64,000 nucleotides of DNA, taken from the NCBI RefSeq assembly GCF_001445655.1, contig NZ_LNBE01000003.1, positions 1,470,530 to 1,534,529 of the forward strand. Reading direction: 5' to 3'. Source of the DNA: Streptomyces roseifaciens. GTDB taxonomy: Bacteria > Actinomycetota > Actinomycetes > Streptomycetales > Streptomycetaceae. A program made the translations under genes and the position numbers. Shown here one piece after another: positions 32,201 through 43,035 of the stretch (position 1 is its first letter; each line of letters begins with the position of its first letter). The notes under the pieces were generated by a model. It had not been told where the DNA came from, did not search any database, and saw only the letters and a list, made by a program, of their open reading frames with translations.

Positions 32201-35200
32201 CACCACGGCCGGCGGCGACCGCGAACCGGCCACCGAGACCGAGGCCGCGCTGTGCGCCCTCTTCGCCGAGGTCCTCGAACTCCCCGGCGTCGGCGTCCAC
32301 GACGACTTCTTCCGCCTCGGCGGCGACAGCATCGTCTCCATCCGCCTCGTCGGAGCCGCGCGCGCCGCAGGGCTCACCCTCAGCCCGCGCGACGTCTTCG
32401 AAGGCCGCACCCCCGCCGGACTGGCGGAACGGGCCGGCCACGGCGCGCCCGCCGGCGACACCACCGGCCCGGCGGCCGCCGCCGAACTGCCCGAGCCCAG
32501 TGCGCAGGACGCGGCGGCCGTCCGCGCCGCCGTCCCCGGCGTCACCGAGATCTGGCCGCTCTCCCCGCTCCAGCAGGGCCTGCTCTTCGAGGCCCTCTAC
32601 GACGAGGACGCCCTCGACGTCTACACCTCCCGCGACGTCGTCACCCTGCGCCGCCCGGTCCCCGCGGAGACCCTGCGCACCGCGGTGACCGCCGTCCTCG
32701 ACCGGCACCCCAACCTGCGCGCCGGTTTCCTCCACGACGGACTCGACCGGCCCGTCCAGTTCATCCCGGCCGGCACCACCGTGCCCGTCACCGAGACCGA
32801 CCTGCGCACCCTCGCCCCCGAGGCCGCCGACGCCGAGCTGCGGCGGCTGCAGGACGCCGAGGCCCGCACCCGCTTCGACCTCGCCGACCCGCCCCTGGTG
32901 CGCCTGTCCTCCGTCCTCACCCCCGACGGCCGCCAGCACGTCCTCGTCACCCACCACACCCTGCTGTGGGACGGCTGGTCCACCGGCCTGTTCCTGCAGG
33001 AGCTCCTGGCCTGCTGCCACACCCTGGTGGCCGGCGGAGCCCTCCCGCAGCCCGGCCCGGCCGACGACCGGCCCCTGGCCTACCGCGACTTCCTCGCCTG
33101 GCTCCACACCCAGGACACCGCCGCCGGCGAAGTGGCCTGGCGCTCCGCCCTCGCGGGCGTCGACGAGCCCACGCTCATCGCCCCGCAGGCCCGCGAACGC
33201 GCCGCCCTGCTGCCCGAGGAGCACGTCACCGAGCTGACCGCCGCCCTCAGCTCCCGCATCACCGGCTACGCCAGGACCCACGGCCTGACGCTCAACACCG
33301 TCCTCTCGGGCGTCTGGAGCCTGCTCCTGGCCGGGCTGACGGGTCGTCAGGACGTGGTCTTCGGCACCACCGTCTCCGGCCGCCCGGCGGAGCTGACGGG
33401 CATCGACCGCACCATCGGCATGTTCCTCAACACCGTCCCGGTCCGCGCCCGTCTCGACCGGCACGAGACCGTCGCCGCCTACCTGTCCCGCCTCCAAGGC
33501 GAGCAGGCGGCCCTCCTTCCGCACCACCAGCTCAGCCTCGGCACCATCCAGCGCGCCGCCGGAGCGGGCCGCCTCTTCGACACGCTCCAGGTGCTGCGCA
33601 ACACCCCCGTCGACCAGGACGAGCGCGACCGCATCGGACAGGCCCTCGGCGTGGACGACGTCACCGACGTGGACGCCACCCACTTCCCGCTGATCTTCGC
33701 GGCCAACCCGGGGGACCGGATCGGCTTCGAATGGAAGTTCCGCCCCGACGTCTTCGGCCGCGCGACGGTCGAGGAGCACGCGGACCGCTTCGTCTCCCTC
33801 CTGGAACAGATCACCTCGGACGCCGGCGTGCTCGTCCGGCACCTCGACGTGCTGACGGAGACGGAACGCGGCACGGTCCTGGGCGAGTGGGCCGCCACGG
33901 AACGCGAGCTGCCGGAGGCCTCGGTGGCGGACCTGCTGGCCGAGCGGGCGGCGGCCGTGCCGGACGCGGTGGCGCTGGTCGAGGGCGAGCGCGTGTGGAC
34001 CTTCGCCGAACTGGACGCCCAGGTGAACCGCCTGGCCCGCTTGTTCCTCGCCCGCGGCGCCGGACCGGACCGGGTGGTGGCCCTGGGCCTGCCGCGTTCG
34101 CTGGAGATGGTGGCGGCGCTCTTCGCGGTGCTGCGCGCCGGTGCGGCGTACCTGCCGCTGGAGCTGGACTACCCCGTCGACCGGCTCGCCTACATGGTCG
34201 AGGAGACCGCACCCGTCGTCCTGATCACGGACTCCTCCGTGCGCGACCGCATGCCGGACGTCGACGGGGTTCCCCGCGTGGAGCTGGACGACGCTGCCGT
34301 CATGGCCGAGCTGGCCGGTCTGCCGGACAAGCCGGTGGAGGCGCGGGTGGATCTCGACGCCGCCGCGTACGTCATCTTCACCTCCGGCTCGACGGGCCGT
34401 CCCAAGGGTGTCGTCACGCCCTACCGCGGTCTGACCAACATGCAGCTGAACCACCGCGAGGCCATCTTCAACCCCGTGGTGGAGGCGGCCGGCGGCCGGA
34501 CGCTGCGCATCGCGCACACCGTCTCGTTCTCCTTCGACATGTCGTGGGAGGAGCTGCTGTGGCTCGTCGAGGGCCATGAGGTGCACGTCCTGGACGAGTC
34601 GTTGCGCCGTGACGCCGAGGGGCTGGCGGCCTACTGCGCCGAGCAGGCCGTCGACGTCATCAACGTGACGCCCTCCTACGCCCAGGCGCTCGTCGAGTGC
34701 GGCCTGCTGGACGAGGACCGCCACCGCCCCGTCCTGGTCCTCCTCGGCGGCGAAGCCGTGCCGGAGTCGCTGTGGCAGCGGCTGAAGGACACGCCCGGCC
34801 TGATCGGCTACAACCTCTACGGCCCCACCGAGTACACGATCAACACGCTCGGCGGCGGCACGCTCGACAGCGACACCGCCACCGTCGGCCGCCCCATCCG
34901 GAACACGCGGGCCCATGTGCTCGACGCATGGCTGCGCCCGGTCCCGGTCGGCGTCCCGGGCGAGCTCTACGTCTCCGGCGTCGGCCTGGCCCGCGGCTAC
35001 CTGAACCGTCCGGGCCTGTCGGCGGGCCGCTTCGTCGCGGACCCCTTCGGCGAGCCGGGCGGGCGGATGTACCGCACGGGCGACGTCGTCCGGTGGCGCA
35101 GGGACGGCCTGCTGGACTTCCTCGGCCGCGTCGACGACCAGGTCAAGATCCGCGGCTACCGCGTCGAGCCCGGCGAGATCGAGGACGCCCTGGCACAACT

Positions 35201-38200
35201 GCCCACCGTGGCGCAGGCCGCGGTCGTGGTCCGCGAGGACGCCCCCGGCGTCAAGCGCCTGGCCGCCTACCTCGTGCCCGCCGGAGATGTTCCCACCGCC
35301 GCGGACGTCGACGTCGCCGCCGTCCGCCGTTCGCTGGCGGAGTCCCTGCCGGAGTACATGGTCCCGTCCGCGTTCGTCGTCCTGGAGGCGCTGCCGCTGA
35401 CCGTCAACGGCAAGCTCGACCGCAAGGCCCTCCCCGCACCGGACCTCGGCGCGACCGGCACCGGCCGCGCTCCCGCGAACCCCCGGGAAGAGCAGCTGTG
35501 CGCCCTGTTCGGCGAGGTGCTCGGGACCGGCCCCGTGGGCCCCGACGACCACTTCCTCGACCTGGGCGGCCACTCCCTGCTGGCCACCCGCCTCGTCAGC
35601 CGGATCCGTACGGCCCTCGGCACCGACCTCGCCATCCGCGACCTCTTCGAGGCGCCGACCCCGGCCGCCCTCGCCGAGCGCACCGCCGGGGCCACGGACG
35701 ACCGGCCCGCACTCGTACGCCGCGAGCGCCCGGCCGAACTGCCCCTCTCGCACGCCCAGCGCCGCATGTGGTTCCTGCAGAACCTCGACGCCTCCGGGGC
35801 CACGTACAACGTCCCGCTCGTGGTCCGGGTGAGCGGCGCGCTCGACACGGACGCGCTGCGCCTCGCCGTGGCCGACGTGACCGCCCGCCACGAGAGCCTG
35901 CGCACCGTCGTGGCCGAGCACGAGGGCCGCGTCGTCCAGCGCATCCTCGACGCGCCCGCCCCCGCCGACGCGCTGCACGTCGTCACCACCACGGAGGAGG
36001 CGCTGGAGGCCGACGTCCAGGCGGCCGTCCGGCACGGCTTCGACCTCTCGCGCGAACTGCCCCTGCGTGTCACCGTGCTGGACATCGGCCCCATGGACCA
36101 CGTCCTGGTGCTGCTCTTCCACCACATCGCCGGTGACGAGTGGTCGATGCTGCCCTTCGTGGACGACCTCACCACGGCGTACACAAGCCGTGCCGGCGGC
36201 ACCGCCCCCGGCTGGCAGCCGCTGCCCGTCCAGTACGCGGACTACACGCTGTGGCAGCGCGACCTGCTGGGCGACCCCGCGGACGGGCAGAGCCTGCACG
36301 GCCGCGAGGCCGCGTACTGGAAGCAGGCGCTCGCCGGGCTCCCGGAGGAACTGGCCCTGCCCACCGACCGCCCGCGCACCCCGGCCACCGGCCTCCGCGG
36401 CGACACCGTACGGGCCCAGGTGCCGCAGGCCGTCTACCGCGGGCTGCGCGACGCCGCCACCGCCACGGGCACGACGACGTTCATGGTCCTGCAGGCGGCC
36501 GTCGCCACCCTGCTGCACCGGCTCGGCGCCGGCGACGACATCCCCCTCGGCGCCCCGGTCGCGGGCCGCTCGGACGCCGCGCTCGACGGGCTCGTCGGCT
36601 TCTTCGTCAACACGCTCGTCCTGCGCAACGACCTGTCCGGCGACCCGGCGTTCACCGAACTGCTCGGCCGCGTCCGGGAGCACGACCTGGCGGCCTTCGC
36701 CCACCAGGACCTGCCCTTCGACAGCCTGGTCGAGGCCGTCAACCCGCCGCGCGTCCCCGGCCGTCACCCGCTGTTCCAGGTGATGCTCGGGTACCGCAAC
36801 AGCGACGGCGAGGCCCGCCGGCTCCTCGGCCTGGAGAGCCGCATCCTCCCGTTCGAGCTGGGCGCCGTGAAGTTCGAGCTCGACTTCAACTTCGAGGAGA
36901 CGCCGAGCACCGAAGAGATCGACATCGCCTTCGAGTACGCGGCCGACCTCTACGACCGCTCCACCGCCGAGGCCCTCGTGGAGCGGCTCCTGTCCCTCCT
37001 CGCCCAGGTGGCCGAGAACCCGGCCCGCCGCATCGGCACCCTCGACGTGCTCACGCAGGAGGAGCGGGACGCGGTCCTGGGGGAGTGGGCGCGGACGGGG
37101 CACGAGCTGCCGGACGCCTCGGTGGCGGACCTGCTGGCCGAGCAGGCCGCTCGCACGCCGGAGGCGGTGGCCCTGGTGGCGGGCGGCCGCGTCTGGTCGT
37201 TCGCCGAGCTGGACGCCCGGGTGAACCGTTTCGCCCGTCTGCTGCTGGCGCGCGGCGCAGGCCCGGAGAAGGTGGTGGCCCTCGGCCTGCCGCGTTCGCT
37301 GGAGATGGTGGCGGCGCTCTTCGCGGTGCTGCGCACCGGAGCCGCGTACCTGCCGCTGGAGCTGGACTACCCCGTCGACCGGCTCGCCTACATGGTCGAG
37401 GAGACGGAACCCGTCGTCCTGCTCACCGATTCCACGGCGCGCGCCCGGATGCCCGAGGTCGACGGGGTCCCGCGCGTGGAGCTGGACGACGCTGCCGTCG
37501 CCGCCGAGCTGGCCGGACTGCCGGACGGGCCGGTGGGCGCGCGGGTGGATGCCGACGCCGCCGCGTACGTCATCTTCACGTCGGGTTCCACGGGCCGTCC
37601 CAAGGGTGTCGTCACGCCCTACCGCGGTCTGACCAACATGCTCCTGAACCACCGCGAGGCCATCTTCAACCCCGTGGTGGAGGCGGCCGGCGGCCGGACG
37701 CTGCGCATCGCGCACACCGTCTCGTTCTCCTTCGACATGTCGTGGGAGGAGTTGCTGTGGCTCGTGGAAGGACACGAGGTGCACGTCCTGGACGAGTCCC
37801 TGCGCCGTGACGCCGAGGGCCTGGCGGCCTACTGCGCCGAGCAGGCCGTCGACGTCATCAACGTGACGCCGTCGTACGCCCAGGCACTGGTGGAATGCGG
37901 GCTGCTGGACGAGGACCGCCACCGCCCCGTCCTGGTCCTCCTCGGCGGCGAAGCGGTCCCCGAGTCGCTGTGGACGCGGCTGTGCGAGACGCCCGGCCTC
38001 ATGGGCTACAACCTCTACGGCCCGACCGAGTACACGATCAACACGCTCGGCGGCGGCACGCTCGACAGCGACACCGCGACCGTCGGCCGTCCCATCTGGA
38101 ACACGCGCGCCTACGTGCTGGACGCGGCGCTGCGGCCGGTGCCGGTGGGCGTTCCCGGTGAGCTGTACGTGTCCGGCGTCGGCCTGGCGCGCGGCTACCT

Positions 38201-38948
38201 CGACCGCCCCGGCCTGACCGCCGGCCGGTTCGTCGCCGACCCCTTCGGCGCGGACTTCGGCGAGCCCGGCGCGCGGATGTACCGCACGGGCGACGTCGTC
38301 CGGTGGCGCAGGGACGGCCTGCTGGACTTCCTCGGCCGGGCCGACGACCAGGTCAAGATCCGCGGCTATCGTGTGGAGCCCGGGGAGATCGAGGACGCCC
38401 TGACCGGCCTGCCCTCGGTCGCCCAGGCCGCCGTGGTCGTCCGCGAGGACACCCCCGGCGTCAAGCGCCTGGCCGCCTACCTCGTGCCCGCCGGAGACGT
38501 TCCCGCCGCCGGGGACGTCGACGCCGCCGACGTGCGCCGCTCGCTGGCCGCGTCCCTGCCCGAGTACATGGTCCCGTCGGCCTTCGTCGTCCTGGACGCG
38601 CTGCCGCTGACCGTCAACGGCAAGCTCGACCGCAAGGCGCTCCCCGTACCCACCGCCGCCGACATGGCCGCCGGCGGCACGGGCCGCGCCCCGCGCGACG
38701 TGGCGGAGAAGACGCTGTGCGACGTCTTCGCCGACGTCCTCGGGCTGCCCGAAGTCGCGGTCGACGACAGCTTCTTCGAGCTCGGCGGCCATTCGCTGCT
38801 GGCCATGACACTGCTGCACCGCATCCGCGAGGCCTTCGGCACAGGCGAGGACGGACCGGGCATCGGCGACCTGTTCGCCGGGCCCACCGTCGCCGAACTC
38901 GCCGCCCGCTTCCGGGAGGCCGCACCCGCGGCTCACCGGCTCTCCTGA
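29205..38948 (+). CDS. Siderophore NRPS 2: C-A-T, C-A-T, C-A-T
   Basis: 3247 residues from the ATG at 29205 in the ATGA overlap; an ATG at 29265 is an equally possible start. Module 4: C (HHLLLDG at 179), A with the Ser code D-V-W-H-F-S-L-V-D-K, T (GGDS, Ser1042) but no E. Module 5: C with the shifted motif THHTLLWDG near 1250, A with D-M-W-N-L-G-L-I-N-K, T (Ser2124). Module 6: C (HHIAGDE at 2306), A with the same D-M-W-N-L-G-L-I-N-K code, T (Ser3197), then 24-odd residues and stop. The code closely matches that known for N5-hydroxyornithine in coelichelin-type NRPSs. It should extend the chain with Ser-hOrn-hOrn. No thioesterase, reductase or terminal C domain follows the last T, so release is unexplained; self-cyclisation of terminal hydroxyornithine is the likely route. 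Confidence 0.95.
33925..35160 (+). repeat. Adenylation domain repeat, copy 1 (module 5)
   Basis: The module 5 adenylation coding region is nearly identical to that of module 6 at 37117-38360, including an unbroken match of over 100 bases around CTGAACCACCGCGAGGCC (34446 onward and 37645 onward). Confidence 0.85.
37117..38360 (+). repeat. Adenylation domain repeat, copy 2 (module 6)
   Basis: Second copy of the hydroxyornithine-type adenylation region (see 33925-35160). The flanking C domains are not alike, so the similarity is confined to the A core, as expected from A-domain duplication or gene conversion. Confidence 0.85.
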
Positions 38949-39003
38949 CCCTCTCCCACCTCACCTGCACAAACCGCACCTGCACAAAAAGGAGCACTCC
39001 CTC

Positions 39004-39216
39004 ATGAGCAACACCACCAACCCGTTCGAGGACGACGACGCCCGCTACTTCGTTCTCGTCAACGCCGAGAACCAGCACTCCCTGTGGCCCGCCTTCGCCG
39101 AGGTCCCCGACGGCTGGACCGCCGTCCACGGCGAGGACTCCCTGCAGGCCTGCACCGACTACGTCGACGCCCACTGGACCGACATGCGCCCGGCGAGCCT
39201 CGTCGCCCGGTCCTGA
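39004..39216 (+). CDS. MbtH-family protein
   Basis: 70 residues; AAGGAG ten bases before the ATG. The full MbtH pattern is visible: NPFEDDDARYFVLVNAENQHSLWP, VPDGWTAVHGEDS, then CTDYVDAHWTDMRPASL. MbtH proteins bind A domains and are often needed for their folding and activity. Located right after the two NRPS genes, it should serve their six A domains. Length and invariant Trp/Ser/Pro residues are normal. A very strong hairpin follows it. Confidence 0.97.
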   Translation: MSNTTNPFEDDDARYFVLVNAENQHSLWPAFAEVPDGWTAVHGEDSLQACTDYVDAHWTDMRPASLVARS

Positions 39217-39237
39217 CCGGCCCCTCCCGAAGACCCG

Positions 39238-39281
39238 CCGCGGCGGGCGGACCGGGCAACCACCCGGTCCGCCCGCCGCGG
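39238..39281 (+). terminator. Perfect 19-base-pair hairpin after mbtH
   Basis: Arms CCGCGGCGGGCGGACCGGG (39238-39256) and its exact complement (39263-39281) flank a six-base loop (CAACCA). There is no T-run, as is usual in Streptomyces terminators. It separates the NRPS/mbtH part from the exporter genes. Confidence 0.75.
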
Positions 39282-39316
39282 CCGAGCCGACCTGCTGAGA
39301 GCGGATACCTGACGTC

Positions 39317-41329
39317 GTGAGCACCCAACACGCCAAGCCGGAGCACCACCCCGGCACCGCCGACGAGCCCCCGGGCCCGCCGACTGCCGAGGAGGTCCCG
39401 CCCGCCGAGGACGCCCCGGAGGAGGGCTCTCCGGAGGGCTCTCCGGAGGAGGAAGAGCAGAGCCCACGGGACCTCTCGCCCGAACGACGGCGACGGGCCC
39501 GCGCCCTGCTGCGCGGCGCCCTGCGGCCGCACTGGGCGACGGTCGGCGCGGCCATGGCCGCCGCCGGAGTCCGGCAGATCGCCTTCCTCGCGGTCCCGTG
39601 GTGCATCCAGAAGGCGCTGGACGACGGCGTCACGGCCAGGGACAATCACGCCCTGCTGGTGTGGGCCGCCGCCACCCTGTGCGCCGCGGGCATCCAGTTC
39701 GCCGGGCTCTACGGCTGGCAGTACTGGGCCGGTTCCGCCGACGCCAAGGTGGGAGCCGACCTGCGCTCCCGGCTGCTGCGGCACCTGGCCGGCCTGGACC
39801 GCGCCGCGCTCGCCTCCCGCGGCCACGGCGACCTGGCCATGCGCGCCGGCCGGGACACCGACCTGGTGCGCGAGTGGGTGCACGGCCTGGCCATCTGGGT
39901 CGTGCTGGGCACCACCTTCGTGGGCGTCCTGACCGGCATGGGCGTGCTCGACGTGTCGCTGCTGCTCGTGACGCTGGGCATGCTGCCGTTCCTGGTCTGG
40001 GTCAACCTGTACTTCCCGCGCCGCTTCGGCGCGGCCAGCGGCGCGCTGGCCGAGGCGCACGGCGTCCGCGCCGAGGCCGTCGCGGACCTGCTCCAGCTCG
40101 GCACCGGCCTGCGCGGCACGGGCGGCCACCGGCCGCTCGTGGCCCGGCACGACGCGGCCAGCGCCGCCGTCACCGACCGCACCGTCAAGGCGGCCCGGAT
40201 CGAGGCCTCCTGGGCGTCCGTCGCGCCCTTCGTGCCGCGGATGGCCGTGGCGATCGGCGTGGGCTTCGGCGGGCTCGCCGTCCTCGACGGCCGGCTGACC
40301 ATCGGCGGCCTGGTCGCCTTCACGTCCTGGATGGCCAGCATCACCCTCGCCACCCGCGTCCTGGTCGACCGGCTCCTCGCCCGCGGGCAGGCCGACGTGG
40401 CCGCCTCCCGCATCGACGAGGCGCTGTCCATCGAGGCCACCGTCACCGACCCGGCCGAGCCGGTCGCGCTCACCCCCGGCGGCGACCTGGAGCTGACCGG
40501 CGTCAGCGCGGTCCGCGACGGCGTCACCGTCCTCGCGCCGCTCGACCTGACCGTCCGCGCCGGGGAGTTCGTCGCCGTGAACGGCGCCACCGGCTCCGGC
40601 AAGAGCACCCTGCTGCGCCTGCCCGTCCGGCTCGACGACCCCGGCACGGGGGTCGTCCGCTACGGCGGCACGGACCTGCGCGAGGCCGCGCTGGACGACA
40701 TCCGCGGCCGGATCGCGTACGTCGCCCAGCGGCCGATGCTGCTGTCCGGCACGGTCGCCGAGAACCTGCGCCTCGGCCGCGACCTGCCGGACGAGGCCCT
40801 GCACGCCGCCTGCGCAACCGCCGGCATCCACGACCAGATCGCCGCGATGCCCGACGGCTACGACACCGAACTCGGCGAGAGCGGCACCGCCCTGTCGGGC
40901 GGCCAGGTCCAGCGGCTGGCCATCGCCCGCGCGCTCCTCGGCGAACCGGAGGTGCTGATCCTGGACGACTCCACGTCCGCCCTGGACACCACCACCGAGC
41001 AACTGATCCTCGACCGCCTGCACACGTGGGCCGCGGACCGCACCATCGTCTTCGCCACGCACCGCACGGCGGTCCTGGAGGCGGCGGACCGCGTCGTGAC
41101 ACTGACGGCTGCGGGCCGTGAGGGCGACCCCGCCGGTACGGTTGCCACCTCCGAGGCCGCCGCCCCCGCCGCCGGCTCTGCCGCGCCCACGGCCGCGGGC
41201 CGCGCCGGTGACACCGGCACCACAAGCAAGCGCACCGGCACCCAATCCGGTCCCGGAGGCGGCCCCGCCGCCTCCGGACCCGCACCCGCATCCGTCCCCG
41301 TCACCACCCCGGAGGGCCCCCGTGGCTGA
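39317..41329 (+). CDS. Siderophore ABC exporter half A (degenerate ATPase site)
   Basis: 670 residues from a GTG at 39317. After a Glu/Pro-rich 50-residue lead come six membrane segments (about residues 70-360), then an ATPase domain: Walker A GATGSGKST near residue 423, signature LSGGQVQRLAIARAL, Walker B VLILDDSTSALD, switch His in FATHRT. The residue after Walker B is Asp instead of the catalytic Glu. The last 75 residues are an Ala/Pro/Gly-rich tail. It overlaps the second exporter gene, which has a complementary defect, so the two should form a heterodimer exporting the finished siderophore. An IrtAB-like importer role is possible but less likely since FecCD importer genes are present. 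Confidence 0.9.
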   Translation: MSTQHAKPEHHPGTADEPPGPPTAEEVPPAEDAPEEGSPEGSPEEEEQSPRDLSPERRRRARALLRGALRPHWATVGAAMAAAGVRQIAFLAVPWCIQKALDDGVTARDNHALLVWAAATLCAAGIQFAGLYGWQYWAGSADAKVGADLRSRLLRHLAGLDRAALASRGHGDLAMRAGRDTDLVREWVHGLAIWVVLGTTFVGVLTGMGVLDVSLLLVTLGMLPFLVWVNLYFPRRFGAASGALAEAHGVRAEAVADLLQLGTGLRGTGGHRPLVARHDAASAAVTDRTVKAARIEASWASVAPFVPRMAVAIGVGFGGLAVLDGRLTIGGLVAFTSWMASITLATRVLVDRLLARGQADVAASRIDEALSIEATVTDPAEPVALTPGGDLELTGVSAVRDGVTVLAPLDLTVRAGEFVAVNGATGSGKSTLLRLPVRLDDPGTGVVRYGGTDLREAALDDIRGRIAYVAQRPMLLSGTVAENLRLGRDLPDEALHAACATAGIHDQIAAMPDGYDTELGESGTALSGGQVQRLAIARALLGEPEVLILDDSTSALDTTTEQLILDRLHTWAADRTIVFATHRTAVLEAADRVVTLTAAGREGDPAGTVATSEAAAPAAGSAAPTAAGRAGDTGTTSKRTGTQSGPGGGPAASGPAPASVPVTTPEGPRG

Positions 41330-43034
41330 GCCGGTTCTGCTCGACGAGCAGCCCGACGAGCGGCGCGTGCTGCGTCGCGCCGCCCCCTATCTGCGCCCGC
41401 ACCGGCGCGCGCTCGTCGTCGCCCTCGTGGTCGGGCTGGCCGACTCCGCCGCGCTGGTGGCCGTCGCCCCGCTGATCGGGCGCGCCACGGACGCCCTGCT
41501 CGACCGGGACCGCGGCGGGCTGCTGACCGCCGCCGTGGTCCTCGTCGTCCTCGCGGTCCTCCAGCTGGGCCTCGCCCGTGCGGGCGAGCTGCTGCTGGCG
41601 AAGGCCGGCGAGAACGTCGTGCGCAGCCTGCGCGAGAAGTGCGTGGAGAACCTGGCGTCGGCGCCGCTGCGGTTCCTGGAGTCGCACCGCACGGGCGACC
41701 TGCTGCGCCGTACGACGGGCGAGGTGGCCGCCCTGGCCTCCTTCGTGCGCATGCACCTGCGCAGGCTGGTGTCGGCGACGGCCACGCTCCTCTTCACCCT
41801 TGTCGTGCTCTTCGGCTACTCGTGGCAGCTGGCGCTGGTGCAGATCGCCGTCTTCGTGCCGCTGACGCTGCTGGTGATGCGCTGGTTCCAGCGGTCCGCG
41901 CCGCGCGCGTTCGGCGGGAAGGCGGCGGCGGAGGCGACGGTCGCGGCGACGTTCACCGAGACCCTGAACGTGCGGGAGGCGCTGCAGAGCGCCCGCGGCC
42001 TGCCGGGCTGGCTGCGCCGGTTCGACCGGGAGAACACCGCGGCCGTCGGCGCGGCCCGGCGCGCGATCCGGGTGGAGAACCGCATCGACCTGGTCGGCCT
42101 GATCGAGGGGTTCGCGCTGGTCGTGCTGCTGCTCGCCGGTGGCTGGTCCGTCTCGCGCGGCGCGATGGGCGTCGGCACCGTCGTGGTCTTCGTCCTGGCG
42201 AGCCGCAACCTCTTCGACTCCTTCTCGGACATCTCCCAGCTCGTGGGCGAGGTGCAGACGGCGCGCACGGGCCTGGCCCGGCTGCTGGACCTGCTGGCGG
42301 CCACCGACCGGGCCGCGGACGACAAGCCCCGGGAGGACGGCCCGGCCGCGGAGCTGCCCCTGCGCGGCGAACTCGCCTGCGAGGATCTCGGCTACTCCTA
42401 CCGCGACGGCACGGAGGTGCTGCGCGGCGTCTCCCTGGGCTTCCCGGTGGGCGACCGCAGCGGCGTGGTCGGCGAGACCGGCTCGGGCAAGACGACGCTG
42501 TCGAAGCTGCTGTGCGGCCTCTACGTGCCGGACCGGGGCGCGGTGCGCTTCGCCGGCGTCGACGTGCGGGAGATCCCGGAGGCGGAGCTGCGCCGCCGCG
42601 TGGTGCTGGTGCCGCAGGAAGTCCGCATGGTGACGGGCACGGTGGCGGCGAACCTGGAGCTGGTGCACAGCGCGCCGGGCCGGGCCGAGATGGAACGGGC
42701 CGTGGCCGAGCTGGGACTTCAGGAGTGGATCCGCGACCTGGGTGGTCTCGACGCCGAGGTGGGCGTGCGCGGCTCGCGCCTCTCGGCGGGGGAGCGGCAG
42801 ATCGTCGGGCTGCTGAGGGCCGCCCTGGCCGACCCGGCGGTGCTCGTCCTGGACGAGGCGACCGCCGACATCGACCCGGTGACGGCGGGCCGGCTGGAGC
42901 ACGCCCTGGACGGGATGCGCAGCGACCGCACGATCATCGTGATCGCGCACCGGCCGGCCACCATCGCCCGGCTGCCGCGGGTGATCGCGCTCGACGCAGG
43001 CCGGGTGGCGGGAACGATGGCATCTACACGATGA
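41322..43034 (+). CDS. Siderophore ABC exporter half B
   Basis: 570 residues from a GTG at 41322 with GGAGGG upstream, overlapping the end of half A. The membrane domain spans about residues 20-330. The ATPase has Walker A GETGSGKTT near residue 384, Walker B VLVLDEATADID with an intact catalytic Glu, and a switch His in IAHRPAT. The signature is LSAGERQIVG instead of LSGGQ. Paired with half A, the dimer would have one consensus site and one degenerate site, the known pattern of asymmetric heterodimeric exporters. The gene ends two bases before the third iron box. Confidence 0.92.
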   Translation: MAEPVLLDEQPDERRVLRRAAPYLRPHRRALVVALVVGLADSAALVAVAPLIGRATDALLDRDRGGLLTAAVVLVVLAVLQLGLARAGELLLAKAGENVVRSLREKCVENLASAPLRFLESHRTGDLLRRTTGEVAALASFVRMHLRRLVSATATLLFTLVVLFGYSWQLALVQIAVFVPLTLLVMRWFQRSAPRAFGGKAAAEATVAATFTETLNVREALQSARGLPGWLRRFDRENTAAVGAARRAIRVENRIDLVGLIEGFALVVLLLAGGWSVSRGAMGVGTVVVFVLASRNLFDSFSDISQLVGEVQTARTGLARLLDLLAATDRAADDKPREDGPAAELPLRGELACEDLGYSYRDGTEVLRGVSLGFPVGDRSGVVGETGSGKTTLSKLLCGLYVPDRGAVRFAGVDVREIPEAELRRRVVLVPQEVRMVTGTVAANLELVHSAPGRAEMERAVAELGLQEWIRDLGGLDAEVGVRGSRLSAGERQIVGLLRAALADPAVLVLDEATADIDPVTAGRLEHALDGMRSDRTIIVIAHRPATIARLPRVIALDAGRVAGTMASTR

Positions 43035-43035
43035 G

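Noticed and set aside
39317..43034. The two ABC genes as an IrtAB-type siderophore importer
   Set aside because: No FAD/siderophore-interaction domain is fused to either, and a separate binding protein plus FecCD permeases already provide import; export fits better.
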